A DNA stretch of 6,637 bases from positions 1 to 6,637 of the forward strand of contig DBCH01000152.1 in NCBI GenBank assembly GCA_002292955.1, read 5' to 3'. Source of the stretch: Microbacteriaceae bacterium UBA963. GTDB lineage: Bacteria; Actinomycetota; Actinomycetes; Actinomycetales; Microbacteriaceae. The notes under the pieces are model-generated. The model was not told the origin of the DNA, made no database searches, and saw only the letters and a list, made by a program, of their open reading frames with translations. Of this stretch, positions 1 through 5,126 are shown piece by piece (positions within the stretch are counted from its first letter, which is position 1; every line of letters starts with the position of its first letter). The translations under genes were made by a program, and so were the position numbers.

Positions 1-1889
1 ACCGGCAACATGTGCTGCGCAAAGAACGCAGCGACCTCGGCGTGAGCATCCAGCGGGAAGATGCCGGCCACGTACTGGTCGGGGCGCACCACAACGATGG
101 CTCCGTCGCGCGAGATCTCGCGTTCGCGGAAAATGTCGCGGCCGTGTCCGGCACAGAAGATCTGGTTCACGTCGATGAGGCCGAACGGAACCTTCACGGG
201 CTTGAACACGTCGGGCACTGGCCCCGGCTCGACCTCGGTGTAGTCCTGCTGGTAGATCACCTTGGTGTCGAAGGTGGCATCCGTGTCCACGCCGGCGGGC
301 GTGTAGAGCACGTAGGGTGAGGCGGGATCGTTCTGCCACCAGTTGGCGAACTCGGCGGTGGGGGTGCCGGTGAGTGCCGGGGCGGCGGCATCGGCGAACA
401 CGTAAACTCGCCAACGACCGTCGGCCTCGTGCAGGTGACCGATGTGGCGCCAGCGCACGTCTCCGCGACGAATCACCTCGGCCGACTTGAACGCCTTGCC
501 GATGGGCAGGCCCTTAGCCAGTGCCTGGTGCTCCATGCCCGTGGTGATCTGGTTTTCGGGGTACTGGGTCATGTAGCCCATGGGGAACTCGAACGTGTCG
601 TCGTAGAACTTGGCGAGGCCCGACGGGTCGTCCCACTCGTCGGCGGGCTTGGCCACGAGGGTCGACCATTCCTTGTCGAAGTCGATCAGGTTCTTGGCAA
701 TAACCTTGCGCTCCGACGAATAGGTGTCGAGCAGCGTTGCGGGCGCACGATTCTCGAGAACGGCGGCGAGCTTCCACGCGAGGTTCCAGCCGTCTTGAAT
801 CGACACGTTCATGCCCTGACCGGCTTTGGCCGAGTGGGTGTGACAGGCGTCGCCCATGATGAAGGCGCGCGGGCTAACTGTTCCGCGCTGGTCATCGGGC
901 ACATCGTCGAATCCGTCGGCCAGGCGGTGCGCCACCTCGTAGACCGACCACCAGGCCACACCCTTCACGTCGAGTGTGTAGGGGTGCAGAATCTCGTTGG
1001 CGCGATCGATGATGGCCTGCTGCGGGGTGTCGCGCACCTTGCCGCCGTCATCTTCGTCGGTTTCGCCTAAGTCAACGTAGAGGCGCGAGAGGTAGCCGCC
1101 CTCGCGGGGGATGAGCAGGATACTGCCCTGGTCGTGCGACTGGATGAGGCACTTGATTTGGTAGTCGGGAAAGTCGGTGTTGACGAGCAGGTCGAGAACG
1201 CCCCACGCGTGCAGGGCGGCATCGCCTTCGAGCTTGAGCCCCATGGCGTGGCGCACCTGGCTGCGGGCGCCGTCGCCCCCCACGATGTACTTGGCGCGGA
1301 CCGTGCGCTCTTCGCCCGCACGAGGCCCGGCAACGTAGCGAACGGTGGCGGCAACCGGATACTCCTGGCTGCGATCAATCTCGAGGTCAACGAACTCAAT
1401 GCCGTAGTTGGGCGTGACCCGGCCCGGAGCCCGCTCGGCGTCGCGCAAGAAGTAGTCGAGCACGCGCGACTGGTTTACGTAGATGTGCGGCCATTCGCTC
1501 AGGCCCTTGGCGTCATCCGGCACGCGGTCCACGCGAACGATGTTCTGGGGGTTCTTGGGATCGGGCGACCACGTGTTCATCTCCACGTTGCGGTAGGACT
1601 CAGCTTCAATCTCGTTGGAGAAGCCAAAAGCGGCAAACGTCTCCACCGTGCGCGACGCGATGCCGTCGGCCTGACCCTGCTCCAAGCGACCGGCACGCTT
1701 CTCGATGGCGCGAACGTTGATGCTGGGAAAGCGGGAGAGCTGCGCAATCACGGCAACGGCTGCGGGGCCGGTGCCCACCACGAGCACATCCATCTCATCG
1801 GGCAGGTCGTCGGGGCGGTCGATGCCGTATCCGGCAGCCGCCTTGATGCGAGGATCGGCCGAAACATAACCGCGTTGGTGAAACTGCAC
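1..1889 (-). CDS. FAD-dependent aromatic hydroxylase, phenol 2-monooxygenase / 3-hydroxybenzoate 4-monooxygenase family (3' end cut by window)
   Basis: A cytoplasmic class A flavoprotein monooxygenase that should hydroxylate a phenolic ring using NAD(P)H and O2. I read 629 codons without a stop from a GTG at 1889 to the window edge; the family is usually about 630-660 aa, so only a few residues are lost. The GTG is chosen because AAGGAG lies 7 nt upstream and the first 32 residues match the usual family N-terminus before the Rossmann strand. Visible motifs: FAD dinucleotide fingerprint GTGPAA (39-44), QADGI (73-77), the DG motif GGDGARS (204-210) and the GD motif GDACHTHSAKAGQGMN (346-361). 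D75, R262 and Y271 sit where phenol hydroxylases carry their catalytic Asp, Arg and Tyr (inferred alignment). Residues from about 455 onward form the C-terminal thioredoxin-like domain, ending in VRPDQYVAGIFPLDA. The third Gly of GxGxxG is Ala44, which is unusual. It is transcribed divergently from the IclR gene, its likely regulator. The substrate (phenol, 3-hydroxybenzoate or another) is not resolved. Confidence 0.93.
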   Translation of the reverse strand, partial: MQFHQRGYVSADPRIKAAAGYGIDRPDDLPDEMDVLVVGTGPAAVAVIAQLSRFPSINVRAIEKRAGRLEQGQADGIASRTVETFAAFGFSNEIEAESYRNVEMNTWSPDPKNPQNIVRVDRVPDDAKGLSEWPHIYVNQSRVLDYFLRDAERAPGRVTPNYGIEFVDLEIDRSQEYPVAATVRYVAGPRAGEERTVRAKYIVGGDGARSQVRHAMGLKLEGDAALHAWGVLDLLVNTDFPDYQIKCLIQSHDQGSILLIPREGGYLSRLYVDLGETDEDDGGKVRDTPQQAIIDRANEILHPYTLDVKGVAWWSVYEVAHRLADGFDDVPDDQRGTVSPRAFIMGDACHTHSAKAGQGMNVSIQDGWNLAWKLAAVLENRAPATLLDTYSSERKVIAKNLIDFDKEWSTLVAKPADEWDDPSGLAKFYDDTFEFPMGYMTQYPENQITTGMEHQALAKGLPIGKAFKSAEVIRRGDVRWRHIGHLHEADGRWRVYVFADAAAPALTGTPTAEFANWWQNDPASPYVLYTPAGVDTDATFDTKVIYQQDYTEVEPGPVPDVFKPVKVPFGLIDVNQIFCAGHGRDIFREREISRDGAIVVVRPDQYVAGIFPLDAHAEVAAFFAQHMLP

Positions 1890-1896
1890 GAGATGA

Positions 1897-1902
1897 CTCC
1901 TT
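1897..1902 (-). promoter_or_regulatory. Ribosome binding site of the large hydroxylase
   Basis: On the minus strand AAGGAG sits 7 nt before the GTG at 1889. It decides this start over the internal ATG at residue 33, which would delete the conserved family N-terminus just before the FAD-binding strand. Confidence 0.8.
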
Positions 1903-1938
1903 ATGTTGTGAACGGGCCAAAGTGATTCGCCGAGATGC

Positions 1939-1967
1939 TTGCGTCTCTATAGTTGAGACACTATTCT
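1939..1967 (+). promoter_or_regulatory. Candidate sigma70-type promoter for the IclR gene
   Basis: TTGCGT (1939-1944) and TATTCT (1962-1967) are separated by 17 bp, giving 3/6 and 4/6 matches to the -35 and -10 consensus. Transcription would start near 1974, leaving a leader of roughly 95 nt that carries the mini-ORF chain. The elements overlap the dyads, which would fit autorepression. The prediction rests on sequence inspection alone. Confidence 0.4.
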
Positions 1968-1977
1968 AAATATAGAA
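1943..1977. promoter_or_regulatory. Overlapping dyads, candidate IclR-family operator
   Basis: Three perfect short inverted repeats are packed into 35 bp: GTCTC-N7-GAGAC (1943-1959), ATAGT-N6-ACTAT (1949-1964) and TTCTA-N4-TAGAA (1964-1977). IclR proteins usually bind dyads of this size as dimers or pairs of dimers in divergent promoters. The position over the promoter candidate supports an operator, but the binding protein and the exact site are inferred. Confidence 0.5.
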
Positions 1978-2026
1978 CAACGCTACCCTCGCGTGAGGCA
2001 GAGCGCAAGAGATATAGAGAAGACGA

Positions 2027-2082
2027 GTGAGCGCAGGCACATGAGCACAAACGAATGAACAGAGTCGCATGAGCGCAGAACT
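2027..2082 (+). repeat. Four-unit 14-nt start-codon array (chain of overlapping 5-codon ORFs)
   Basis: Start codons occur at 2027 (GTG), 2041, 2055 and 2069 (all ATG), exactly 14 nt apart. The first three each open a five-codon reading frame (MSAGT, MSTNE, MNRVA) whose TGA overlaps the next start as ATGA. The fourth start is that of the IclR gene. The units resemble one another (about 7-9 of 14 identical), so this could be a decayed tandem repeat. The best Shine-Dalgarno-like stretch, GAGAAG at 2017-2022, lies before the first unit and not before the gene. Serial translational coupling is an inference. Confidence 0.5.
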
Positions 2083-2731
2083 AATCGACGGCGGTTCGCA
2101 AACGCTGTCTCGCGGACTCACCGCGCTCGAGCTCATAGGAGCAGCGGATGCACCGCTCAGCGTTGCTGACCTGTGTGCCCAGTTGGGCATCCACCGTTCG
2201 ATGGCCTATCGCTTGGTGAAGACGCTCGAACAGCGGGGTTTCGTGTATCGCGACTCCTCGGGAGGCCTGGTTCTGGGTACCAAGATCGCCACGTTGGCGC
2301 GGTCGGTAGCCAAGGGCCTGCAAGAGGCCGCGGCTCCCGAGCTGGCCGCCATCGCCGCCGAGCTGGAGATGACCGCCATGCTCGTCACCTTCGACGGCGA
2401 ATCGGCCGTGACGCTGAGCACCGCCGAACCACAAAAGGCGGGCACCACTGTTGCCCGCAAGCCGGGCAGCCGCCACTCCATTGATCGTGGTGCTCCCGGA
2501 CGGGTGCTGCGCTCACAGGTGGACCCGGCCACCTACCCGCCGCGCGACTTCGAGTTCAGCCAAGACGAAGTGCTGCCCGGCGTGGCCGCCGTGGCCGTTC
2601 CGCTGGTGATTGCCGGCTACCAGCCCGTGGCGCTTGCCGTGCTCTACTTTCCACGCGAGGTCGATGTGGCACACATCGCCGCCGTGCTCATAGCCTCGGC
2701 CGAACGCATCGGTTCTGTCGTCGGCGGATAG
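2069..2731 (+). CDS. IclR-family transcriptional regulator with compact effector domain
   Basis: A cytoplasmic DNA-binding regulator of 220 aa that probably controls the divergent hydroxylase and perhaps the downstream transport/oxidation genes. The N-terminus has the IclR winged helix-turn-helix: SRGLTALELIG (14-24), helix-turn-helix at about 29-52 ending in HRSMAYRLVKTL, and a wing ending in LVLGTK (67-72). Residues about 85-218 form the ligand-binding domain, with the late signature VLPGVAAVAVPL (168-179). IclR proteins are usually near 250 aa. Here the stretch between GRVL (144-147) and FSQDEVLPGV (163-172) appears to lack about 30-40 residues of helices, and the usual LHATALGKA-like motif reads HSIDRGAPGRV. 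An in-frame TGA at 2042 rules out a longer N-terminus, and the ATG at 2069 is the first usable start; the SD before it is weak (CAGAG). The gene is intact, so the shortening looks native and not a frameshift. The ligand is unknown. Confidence 0.88.
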   Translation: MSAELIDGGSQTLSRGLTALELIGAADAPLSVADLCAQLGIHRSMAYRLVKTLEQRGFVYRDSSGGLVLGTKIATLARSVAKGLQEAAAPELAAIAAELEMTAMLVTFDGESAVTLSTAEPQKAGTTVARKPGSRHSIDRGAPGRVLRSQVDPATYPPRDFEFSQDEVLPGVAAVAVPLVIAGYQPVALAVLYFPREVDVAHIAAVLIASAERIGSVVGG

Positions 2732-2749
2732 CCCGCCCGAGCACACTCG
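2723..2749 (+). terminator. Two adjacent small hairpins at the end of the IclR gene
   Basis: GGCGG-ATAGC-CCGCC (2723-2737) straddles the stop codon and is followed at once by CGAG-CACA-CTCG (2738-2749). There is no T-tract, so this is at best a U-less terminator of the sort proposed in GC-rich actinobacteria. Confidence 0.3.
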
Positions 2750-2801
2750 CCCTTGCGCATCAGCATGTGAACAACTTCGACCGTGTGACTGAGCCCTGCG
2801 G

Positions 2802-2807
2802 TAGAAT
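2802..2807 (+). promoter_or_regulatory. Candidate -10 element of the toxin-antitoxin operon
   Basis: TAGAAT is a good -10 match (5/6) 75 nt ahead of the antitoxin GTG, in a 145-bp spacer. No good -35 lies at normal spacing, which is common in actinobacterial promoters. Downstream, GGGACGA (2818-2824) can pair imperfectly with the TCGTTTCCC around 2843-2851, a possible antitoxin operator or leader hairpin. Confidence 0.4.
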
Positions 2808-2864
2808 TTTCAGGCATGGGACGAACTCATCGCTCTCATGAATCGTTTCCCACTTTCAATTCGC

Positions 2865-2871
2865 AAAGGAG
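2865..2871 (+). promoter_or_regulatory. Ribosome binding site of the antitoxin gene
   Basis: AAAGGAG lies 5 nt before the GTG at 2877. It argues for this start and against the in-frame ATG at 2838, which has no SD and would add 13 residues upstream of the family's usual N-terminus. Confidence 0.75.
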
Positions 2872-2876
2872 CCGTC

Positions 2877-3206
2877 GTGACTAAATCACTACCTGCCTCC
2901 GCGGCAGCAACGCCGGCGCCGTCAAGGGTCTCCTCCCGCGCACGCACCGAGCGCCTCAACCTGAGAACGACGGCGCGTGAAGACGCCCTCATTCGGGCCG
3001 CCGCCGAAATCCAAGACAAGAGCGTCTCGCAGTTCGTGCTCGACGCCGCCAAAGAAGCGGCTCAGAACGCCATCCTCGATCAGCGCAGCTTCCGACTCAG
3101 TGAAGCCGACTGGAATGCGTTAATGGAGACTCTCGACCGGCCTGCGAAGTATGACCCGAAGCTCGCCGCACTAATGAAACTGGCACCGACAGACCTGACC
3201 GCTTGA
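2877..3206 (+). CDS. DUF1778 (TacA-type) ribbon-helix-helix antitoxin
   Basis: Antitoxin of a type II toxin-antitoxin pair. It should bind its own promoter as a ribbon-helix-helix dimer and cover the active site of the acetyltransferase toxin encoded next door. The protein is 109 aa from the GTG. Residues 1-22 are Ala/Ser/Pro rich and probably disordered. The RHH fold follows: strand ERLNLRTT (25-32), helix 1 AREDALIRAAAEIQ (33-46) and helix 2 SVSQFVLDAAKEAAQNAI (49-66). The tail from about 72 to 109 (FRLSEADWNALMETLDRP and on) matches the toxin-binding region of DUF1778 proteins. The gene ends inside the toxin gene with a 4-nt overlap. Expression is probably repressed by the antitoxin-toxin complex, as in known TacAT and AtaRT pairs (family knowledge). 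A longer form from the ATG at 2838 is possible but less likely. Confidence 0.88.
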   Translation: MTKSLPASAAATPAPSRVSSRARTERLNLRTTAREDALIRAAAEIQDKSVSQFVLDAAKEAAQNAILDQRSFRLSEADWNALMETLDRPAKYDPKLAALMKLAPTDLTA

Positions 3207-3688
3207 CTATCGAGCCCCTTGCGGGTCAGAACCGCAAGAGTTTCGATAGTGGTAATTCGATTCTTGACGACTGGCTCAAACGATATGCAACACAGAACGA
3301 GCGTCGTGGCTTTAGTCGCACATATGTTGCTGTTGCAGAGGATGTCGTAGTTGGCTATGTGTCCCTCGCAACGGGTGACTCGGATCGCGACTTTGTTCCC
3401 CTCGAGATAGGCAAAGGCGCGCCTCGCGACGTCCCCGTGATTGTGATCGGCCGACTCGCTGTTGACCGAAGTTCACAGGGTCGGGGTCTCGGCAGAAAAC
3501 TTCTAGCGTTCGCCCTGCAGCGTTCACTTGAGGTGGCGCAAAAGGTTGGTGTGCGGGCGGTCATCATCCAGGCATTCGACGAGCGTGCCCGCGACTACTA
3601 CTTGTCAATCACCAACTTTTCGGTTCTTCCCGAGCGGCCGTTGACGATGTGGGTCACCATCGACGACATCAAGCGCTCCTTGGCCTAG
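3203..3688 (+). CDS. GNAT-family acetyltransferase toxin (TacT/AtaT type)
   Basis: Toxin of the pair, 161 aa. Relatives acetylate the amino acid on charged tRNAs with acetyl-CoA and so block translation; the tRNA target here is unknown. Visible family features: FDSGNSILDDWLKRYATQN (14-32), SRTYVAV (38-44), the strand IGRLAVDR (82-89) and the acetyl-CoA loop QGRGLG (92-97), then ALDE-like AFDERARDYY (124-133) and a short C-terminus. Start is TTG at 3203, sharing TTGA with the antitoxin stop. There is no SD, so translation is probably coupled to the antitoxin, which keeps toxin levels low. Family members usually read FYxxxGF near the catalytic Tyr; here YYLSITNF places Tyr133 six residues before Phe, one more than usual. 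Positions 3241-3300 are only 25/60 G+C against 39/60 for a sample of the transporter gene, suggesting that the module was acquired. Confidence 0.86.
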   Translation: MTIEPLAGQNRKSFDSGNSILDDWLKRYATQNERRGFSRTYVAVAEDVVVGYVSLATGDSDRDFVPLEIGKGAPRDVPVIVIGRLAVDRSSQGRGLGRKLLAFALQRSLEVAQKVGVRAVIIQAFDERARDYYLSITNFSVLPERPLTMWVTIDDIKRSLA

Positions 3689-3695
3689 CTCTTTC

Positions 3696-3753
3696 GCGCC
3701 CGACCATCGGCGGCGCACATCACAGCCGCGCACGCATGGCCAGCACCGTGCGC
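3696..3753 (+). terminator. Tandem hairpins downstream of the toxin gene
   Basis: Seven nt past the toxin stop, GCGCC-CGA-CCA-TCG-(GC)-GGCGC (3696-3716) can form a bulged 8-bp stem. A second, perfect 7-bp stem pairs GCGCACG (3728-3734) with CGTGCGC (3747-3753) around a 12-nt loop that contains TGGCCA. No T-tract follows either stem. Together they may end the toxin-antitoxin transcript, although the second could instead be an operator for the transporter operon. Confidence 0.42.
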
Positions 3754-3770
3754 ACAAAAACTAAGCGCAC
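3713..3770. repeat. Cluster of four direct GCGCAC hexamers upstream of the transporter
   Basis: GCGCAC occurs at 3713, 3728, 3750 and 3765, with spacings of 15, 22 and 15 bp. The hexamer also appears several times in coding parts of this window, so single copies mean little, but four in 58 bp of spacer is dense. Some copies are also arms of the hairpins there. A regulator-binding array is possible but unproven. Confidence 0.35.
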
Positions 3771-3771
3771 C

Positions 3772-3802
3772 AGGGCATTAACTGGTTTGCTAGGGCAATG
3801 AC
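3772..3802 (+). repeat. Direct repeat over the transporter start
   Basis: AGGGCATTAAC (3772-3782) and AGGGCAATGAC (3792-3802) match at 9 of 11 positions and are 20 bp apart, about two helical turns. The second copy contains the ATG of the transporter gene, so a bound protein or RNA structure there could affect initiation. Chance remains a real alternative. Confidence 0.3.
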
Positions 3803-5069
3803 AAACAATGAGCCGGCAACGACGCCGGCAAGCAAGCCAGCCACAACCCCGCCAGGCACCCCCGCCGCAACCCAGCCGGGCAGCCGCGTTGCCGCCTGGC
3901 TCGGCCTCATGCTCGTGGCGTTCGGTCTGCTCACCGCCGTCACCTCGTATTCGCCACTTGCCGGTGACATCAGCGCAGAAATTGGCCTCACCGATGTCAC
4001 CTACGGCCTGCTGGGCACGGTGGGTCCGTTCACGTTCGCGTTCGTCTCGCTCATCACGCCGTTCGTGGCTCGTCGCATCAGCCTCGAGTGGACCATTGTG
4101 ATTGCCGCCGTGATGATTGGCGCCGGTCAGGTTCTGCGCGCGGTGGCGGGGGAGTCACTGGGCTTTTTTGCCTGGTCGCTGGTGGCCATGCTCGGCGTGG
4201 GTGCCGGCAACCTGCTGCTACCGCCGCTCGTCAAGCGCTTCTTCCCCGACCGCATTGTGTCGGTGAGCACCGTGTATCTCACCGTCATGGTGATCTCCAC
4301 CATTTATCCGCCGCTGTTGGCCGTGCCCATTGCCCAGTGGATCGGCTGGCGCGGATCAATCGGCGTGTGGGGCCTGATCGAGCTCATCGCGGTGCTTCCG
4401 TGGCTGATCGTCATCTTTAGCGGCCGAAGGGCCAAGGCGGCGGCCCGGTCAGCCAACGTGGCGTCAACAGGCGTGGGCCACCGCACCATCACCAAGCGCG
4501 TGTGGTCGCACCCCACCAGCTGGGTGATGCTCGTGATGTACGCCATGGCGACCATCAACTTCTACACCGTGGTGGCGTGGATTCCGGCCATTCTGTTCGA
4601 AACAGCGGGCATCGACCCGGCCACGGCCGGCGCGCTGCTGGCCCTATATTCGGCCATGGGAATTCCGCTCGGCTTCTTTATTGCCCCGATTGTGGCCAAG
4701 GTCAAGAACCTTGGAATCGTCTACGCAGTGGTGGCCGCGATCGTGATCGTGGGCTACCTGGGCCTGTGGTTAATGCCCGGCACGGCAACGTGGCTGTGGA
4801 TGATGCTCGCCGGCATTTCTCCCACCATTTTCTCGTTCACCCTCATCGCCACCAACTACCGCACCTCCAACGAAATGGGCGGCGTGACCCTCGCGGGAAT
4901 GGTGACCTTTGGCGGGTACCTCATTGGTGGTTTCGCACCGCTGATGGTGGGCGTTTTCGCCGCCGACAAGCTCGACTGGGGCATCACCTACGCCATGCTC
5001 ATCGCTTCGATGATTGTGGTCATTGGCATGAGTTTTGGCCTGCGCCGCCGAGTCTTGGTAGACCAGTAA
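3798..5069 (+). CDS. MFS transporter, CynX/NimT-like (12 membrane helices)
   Basis: An inner-membrane secondary transporter of 423 aa, probably importing the substrate of the neighbouring hydroxylases, which is an inference from context. Residues 1-30 are a Thr/Pro/Ala-rich cytoplasmic tail with the block PATTP twice. About twelve hydrophobic segments follow, from 31-50 to 395-414, split by a basic central loop (about 208-240, GRRAKAAARS and on) as expected for MFS. The stretch GVGAGNLLLPPLVKRFFPDR (133-152), followed by WIGWRGSIGVWG (181-192), is typical of the CynX/NimT branch that includes cyanate and 2-nitroimidazole transporters, but actinobacterial members are often found beside aromatic or carboxylate pathways. 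The ATG at 3798 has only TAGGG 2 nt before it, too close for a normal SD, so a leaderless or weakly initiated mRNA is possible. It is the first gene of a probable operon with the monooxygenase and SDR, 57 bp before the former. Confidence 0.85.
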   Translation: MTNNEPATTPASKPATTPPGTPAATQPGSRVAAWLGLMLVAFGLLTAVTSYSPLAGDISAEIGLTDVTYGLLGTVGPFTFAFVSLITPFVARRISLEWTIVIAAVMIGAGQVLRAVAGESLGFFAWSLVAMLGVGAGNLLLPPLVKRFFPDRIVSVSTVYLTVMVISTIYPPLLAVPIAQWIGWRGSIGVWGLIELIAVLPWLIVIFSGRRAKAAARSANVASTGVGHRTITKRVWSHPTSWVMLVMYAMATINFYTVVAWIPAILFETAGIDPATAGALLALYSAMGIPLGFFIAPIVAKVKNLGIVYAVVAAIVIVGYLGLWLMPGTATWLWMMLAGISPTIFSFTLIATNYRTSNEMGGVTLAGMVTFGGYLIGGFAPLMVGVFAADKLDWGITYAMLIASMIVVIGMSFGLRRRVLVDQ

Positions 5070-5072
5070 GTT

Positions 5073-5095
5073 TTGTGGCCCGCCCCCGGGCACAA
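5073..5095 (+). other. Intercistronic stem-loop between transporter and monooxygenase
   Basis: TTGTG-(G)-CCCG / CCCC / CGGG-CACAA forms a 9-bp stem with one bulged G and a 4-nt loop, starting 3 nt after the transporter stop. There is no downstream T-tract, so it is more likely to be an mRNA processing or stabilising element, or a partial terminator that sets the ratio of permease to enzymes, than a full stop. An unstructured purine-rich stretch follows up to the SD. Confidence 0.45.
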
Positions 5096-5116
5096 GCGAC
5101 GACAAGCACGAACGAA

Positions 5117-5123
5117 AGAAGGA
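5117..5123 (+). promoter_or_regulatory. Ribosome binding site of the small FAD monooxygenase
   Basis: A purine-rich run with AAGGA at 5119-5123 ends 3 nt before the ATG at 5127. It favours this start over the in-frame TTG at 5073, which would add 18 non-family residues encoded across the hairpin. Confidence 0.7.
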
Positions 5124-5126
5124 ACC

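Larger units (their letters stand above)
1890..2068. promoter_or_regulatory. Divergent intergenic control region between hydroxylase and IclR regulator
   Basis: This 179-bp spacer separates two head-to-head genes, the classic place for an IclR-family operator. Positions 1941-1980 form an AT-rich island in otherwise GC-rich DNA. A plus-strand promoter candidate, a cluster of dyads and a row of mini-ORFs lie inside and are listed separately. On the minus strand TATAGA at 1946-1951 could be a -10 element for the hydroxylase, but I see no convincing -35. A further imperfect hairpin, CCTC-GCGT-GAGG at 1987-1998 flanked by CGCT/AGCG, would fall in the leader of the regulator transcript. Confidence 0.7.

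Noticed and set aside
429..1070. Plus-strand open frame (213 codons)
   Set aside because: It is antisense to the large hydroxylase, whose motifs are unmistakable on the minus strand; no family features and no SD.
1134..1925. Plus-strand open frame (263 codons) running into the control region
   Set aside because: It mirrors the hydroxylase N-terminal half; its composition follows the antisense pattern and it has no domain signature.
1993..2058. Small ORF from GTG 1993 (22 codons with stop), in frame with the mini-ORF at 2041
   Set aside because: No SD and no recognisable peptide; noted only as part of the leader.
2838..2876. Longer antitoxin N-terminus from ATG 2838
   Set aside because: No SD before 2838, whereas AAAGGAG precedes GTG 2877 at good spacing, and the extra 13 residues are outside the family pattern.
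3798..3887. Thr/Pro/Ala-rich start of the transporter as a possible signal peptide or separate small protein
   Set aside because: No hydrophobic core before residue 31; it reads straight into the first membrane helix, so it is a cytoplasmic tail.
5092..5107. ACAAGC direct repeat 10 bp apart in the monooxygenase leader
   Set aside because: Too short and in a low-complexity A-rich stretch; likely chance.
5073..5126. Longer monooxygenase N-terminus from TTG 5073
   Set aside because: The codons fall in an intercistronic hairpin and there is a good SD before ATG 5127, four residues before the FAD-binding strand begins.
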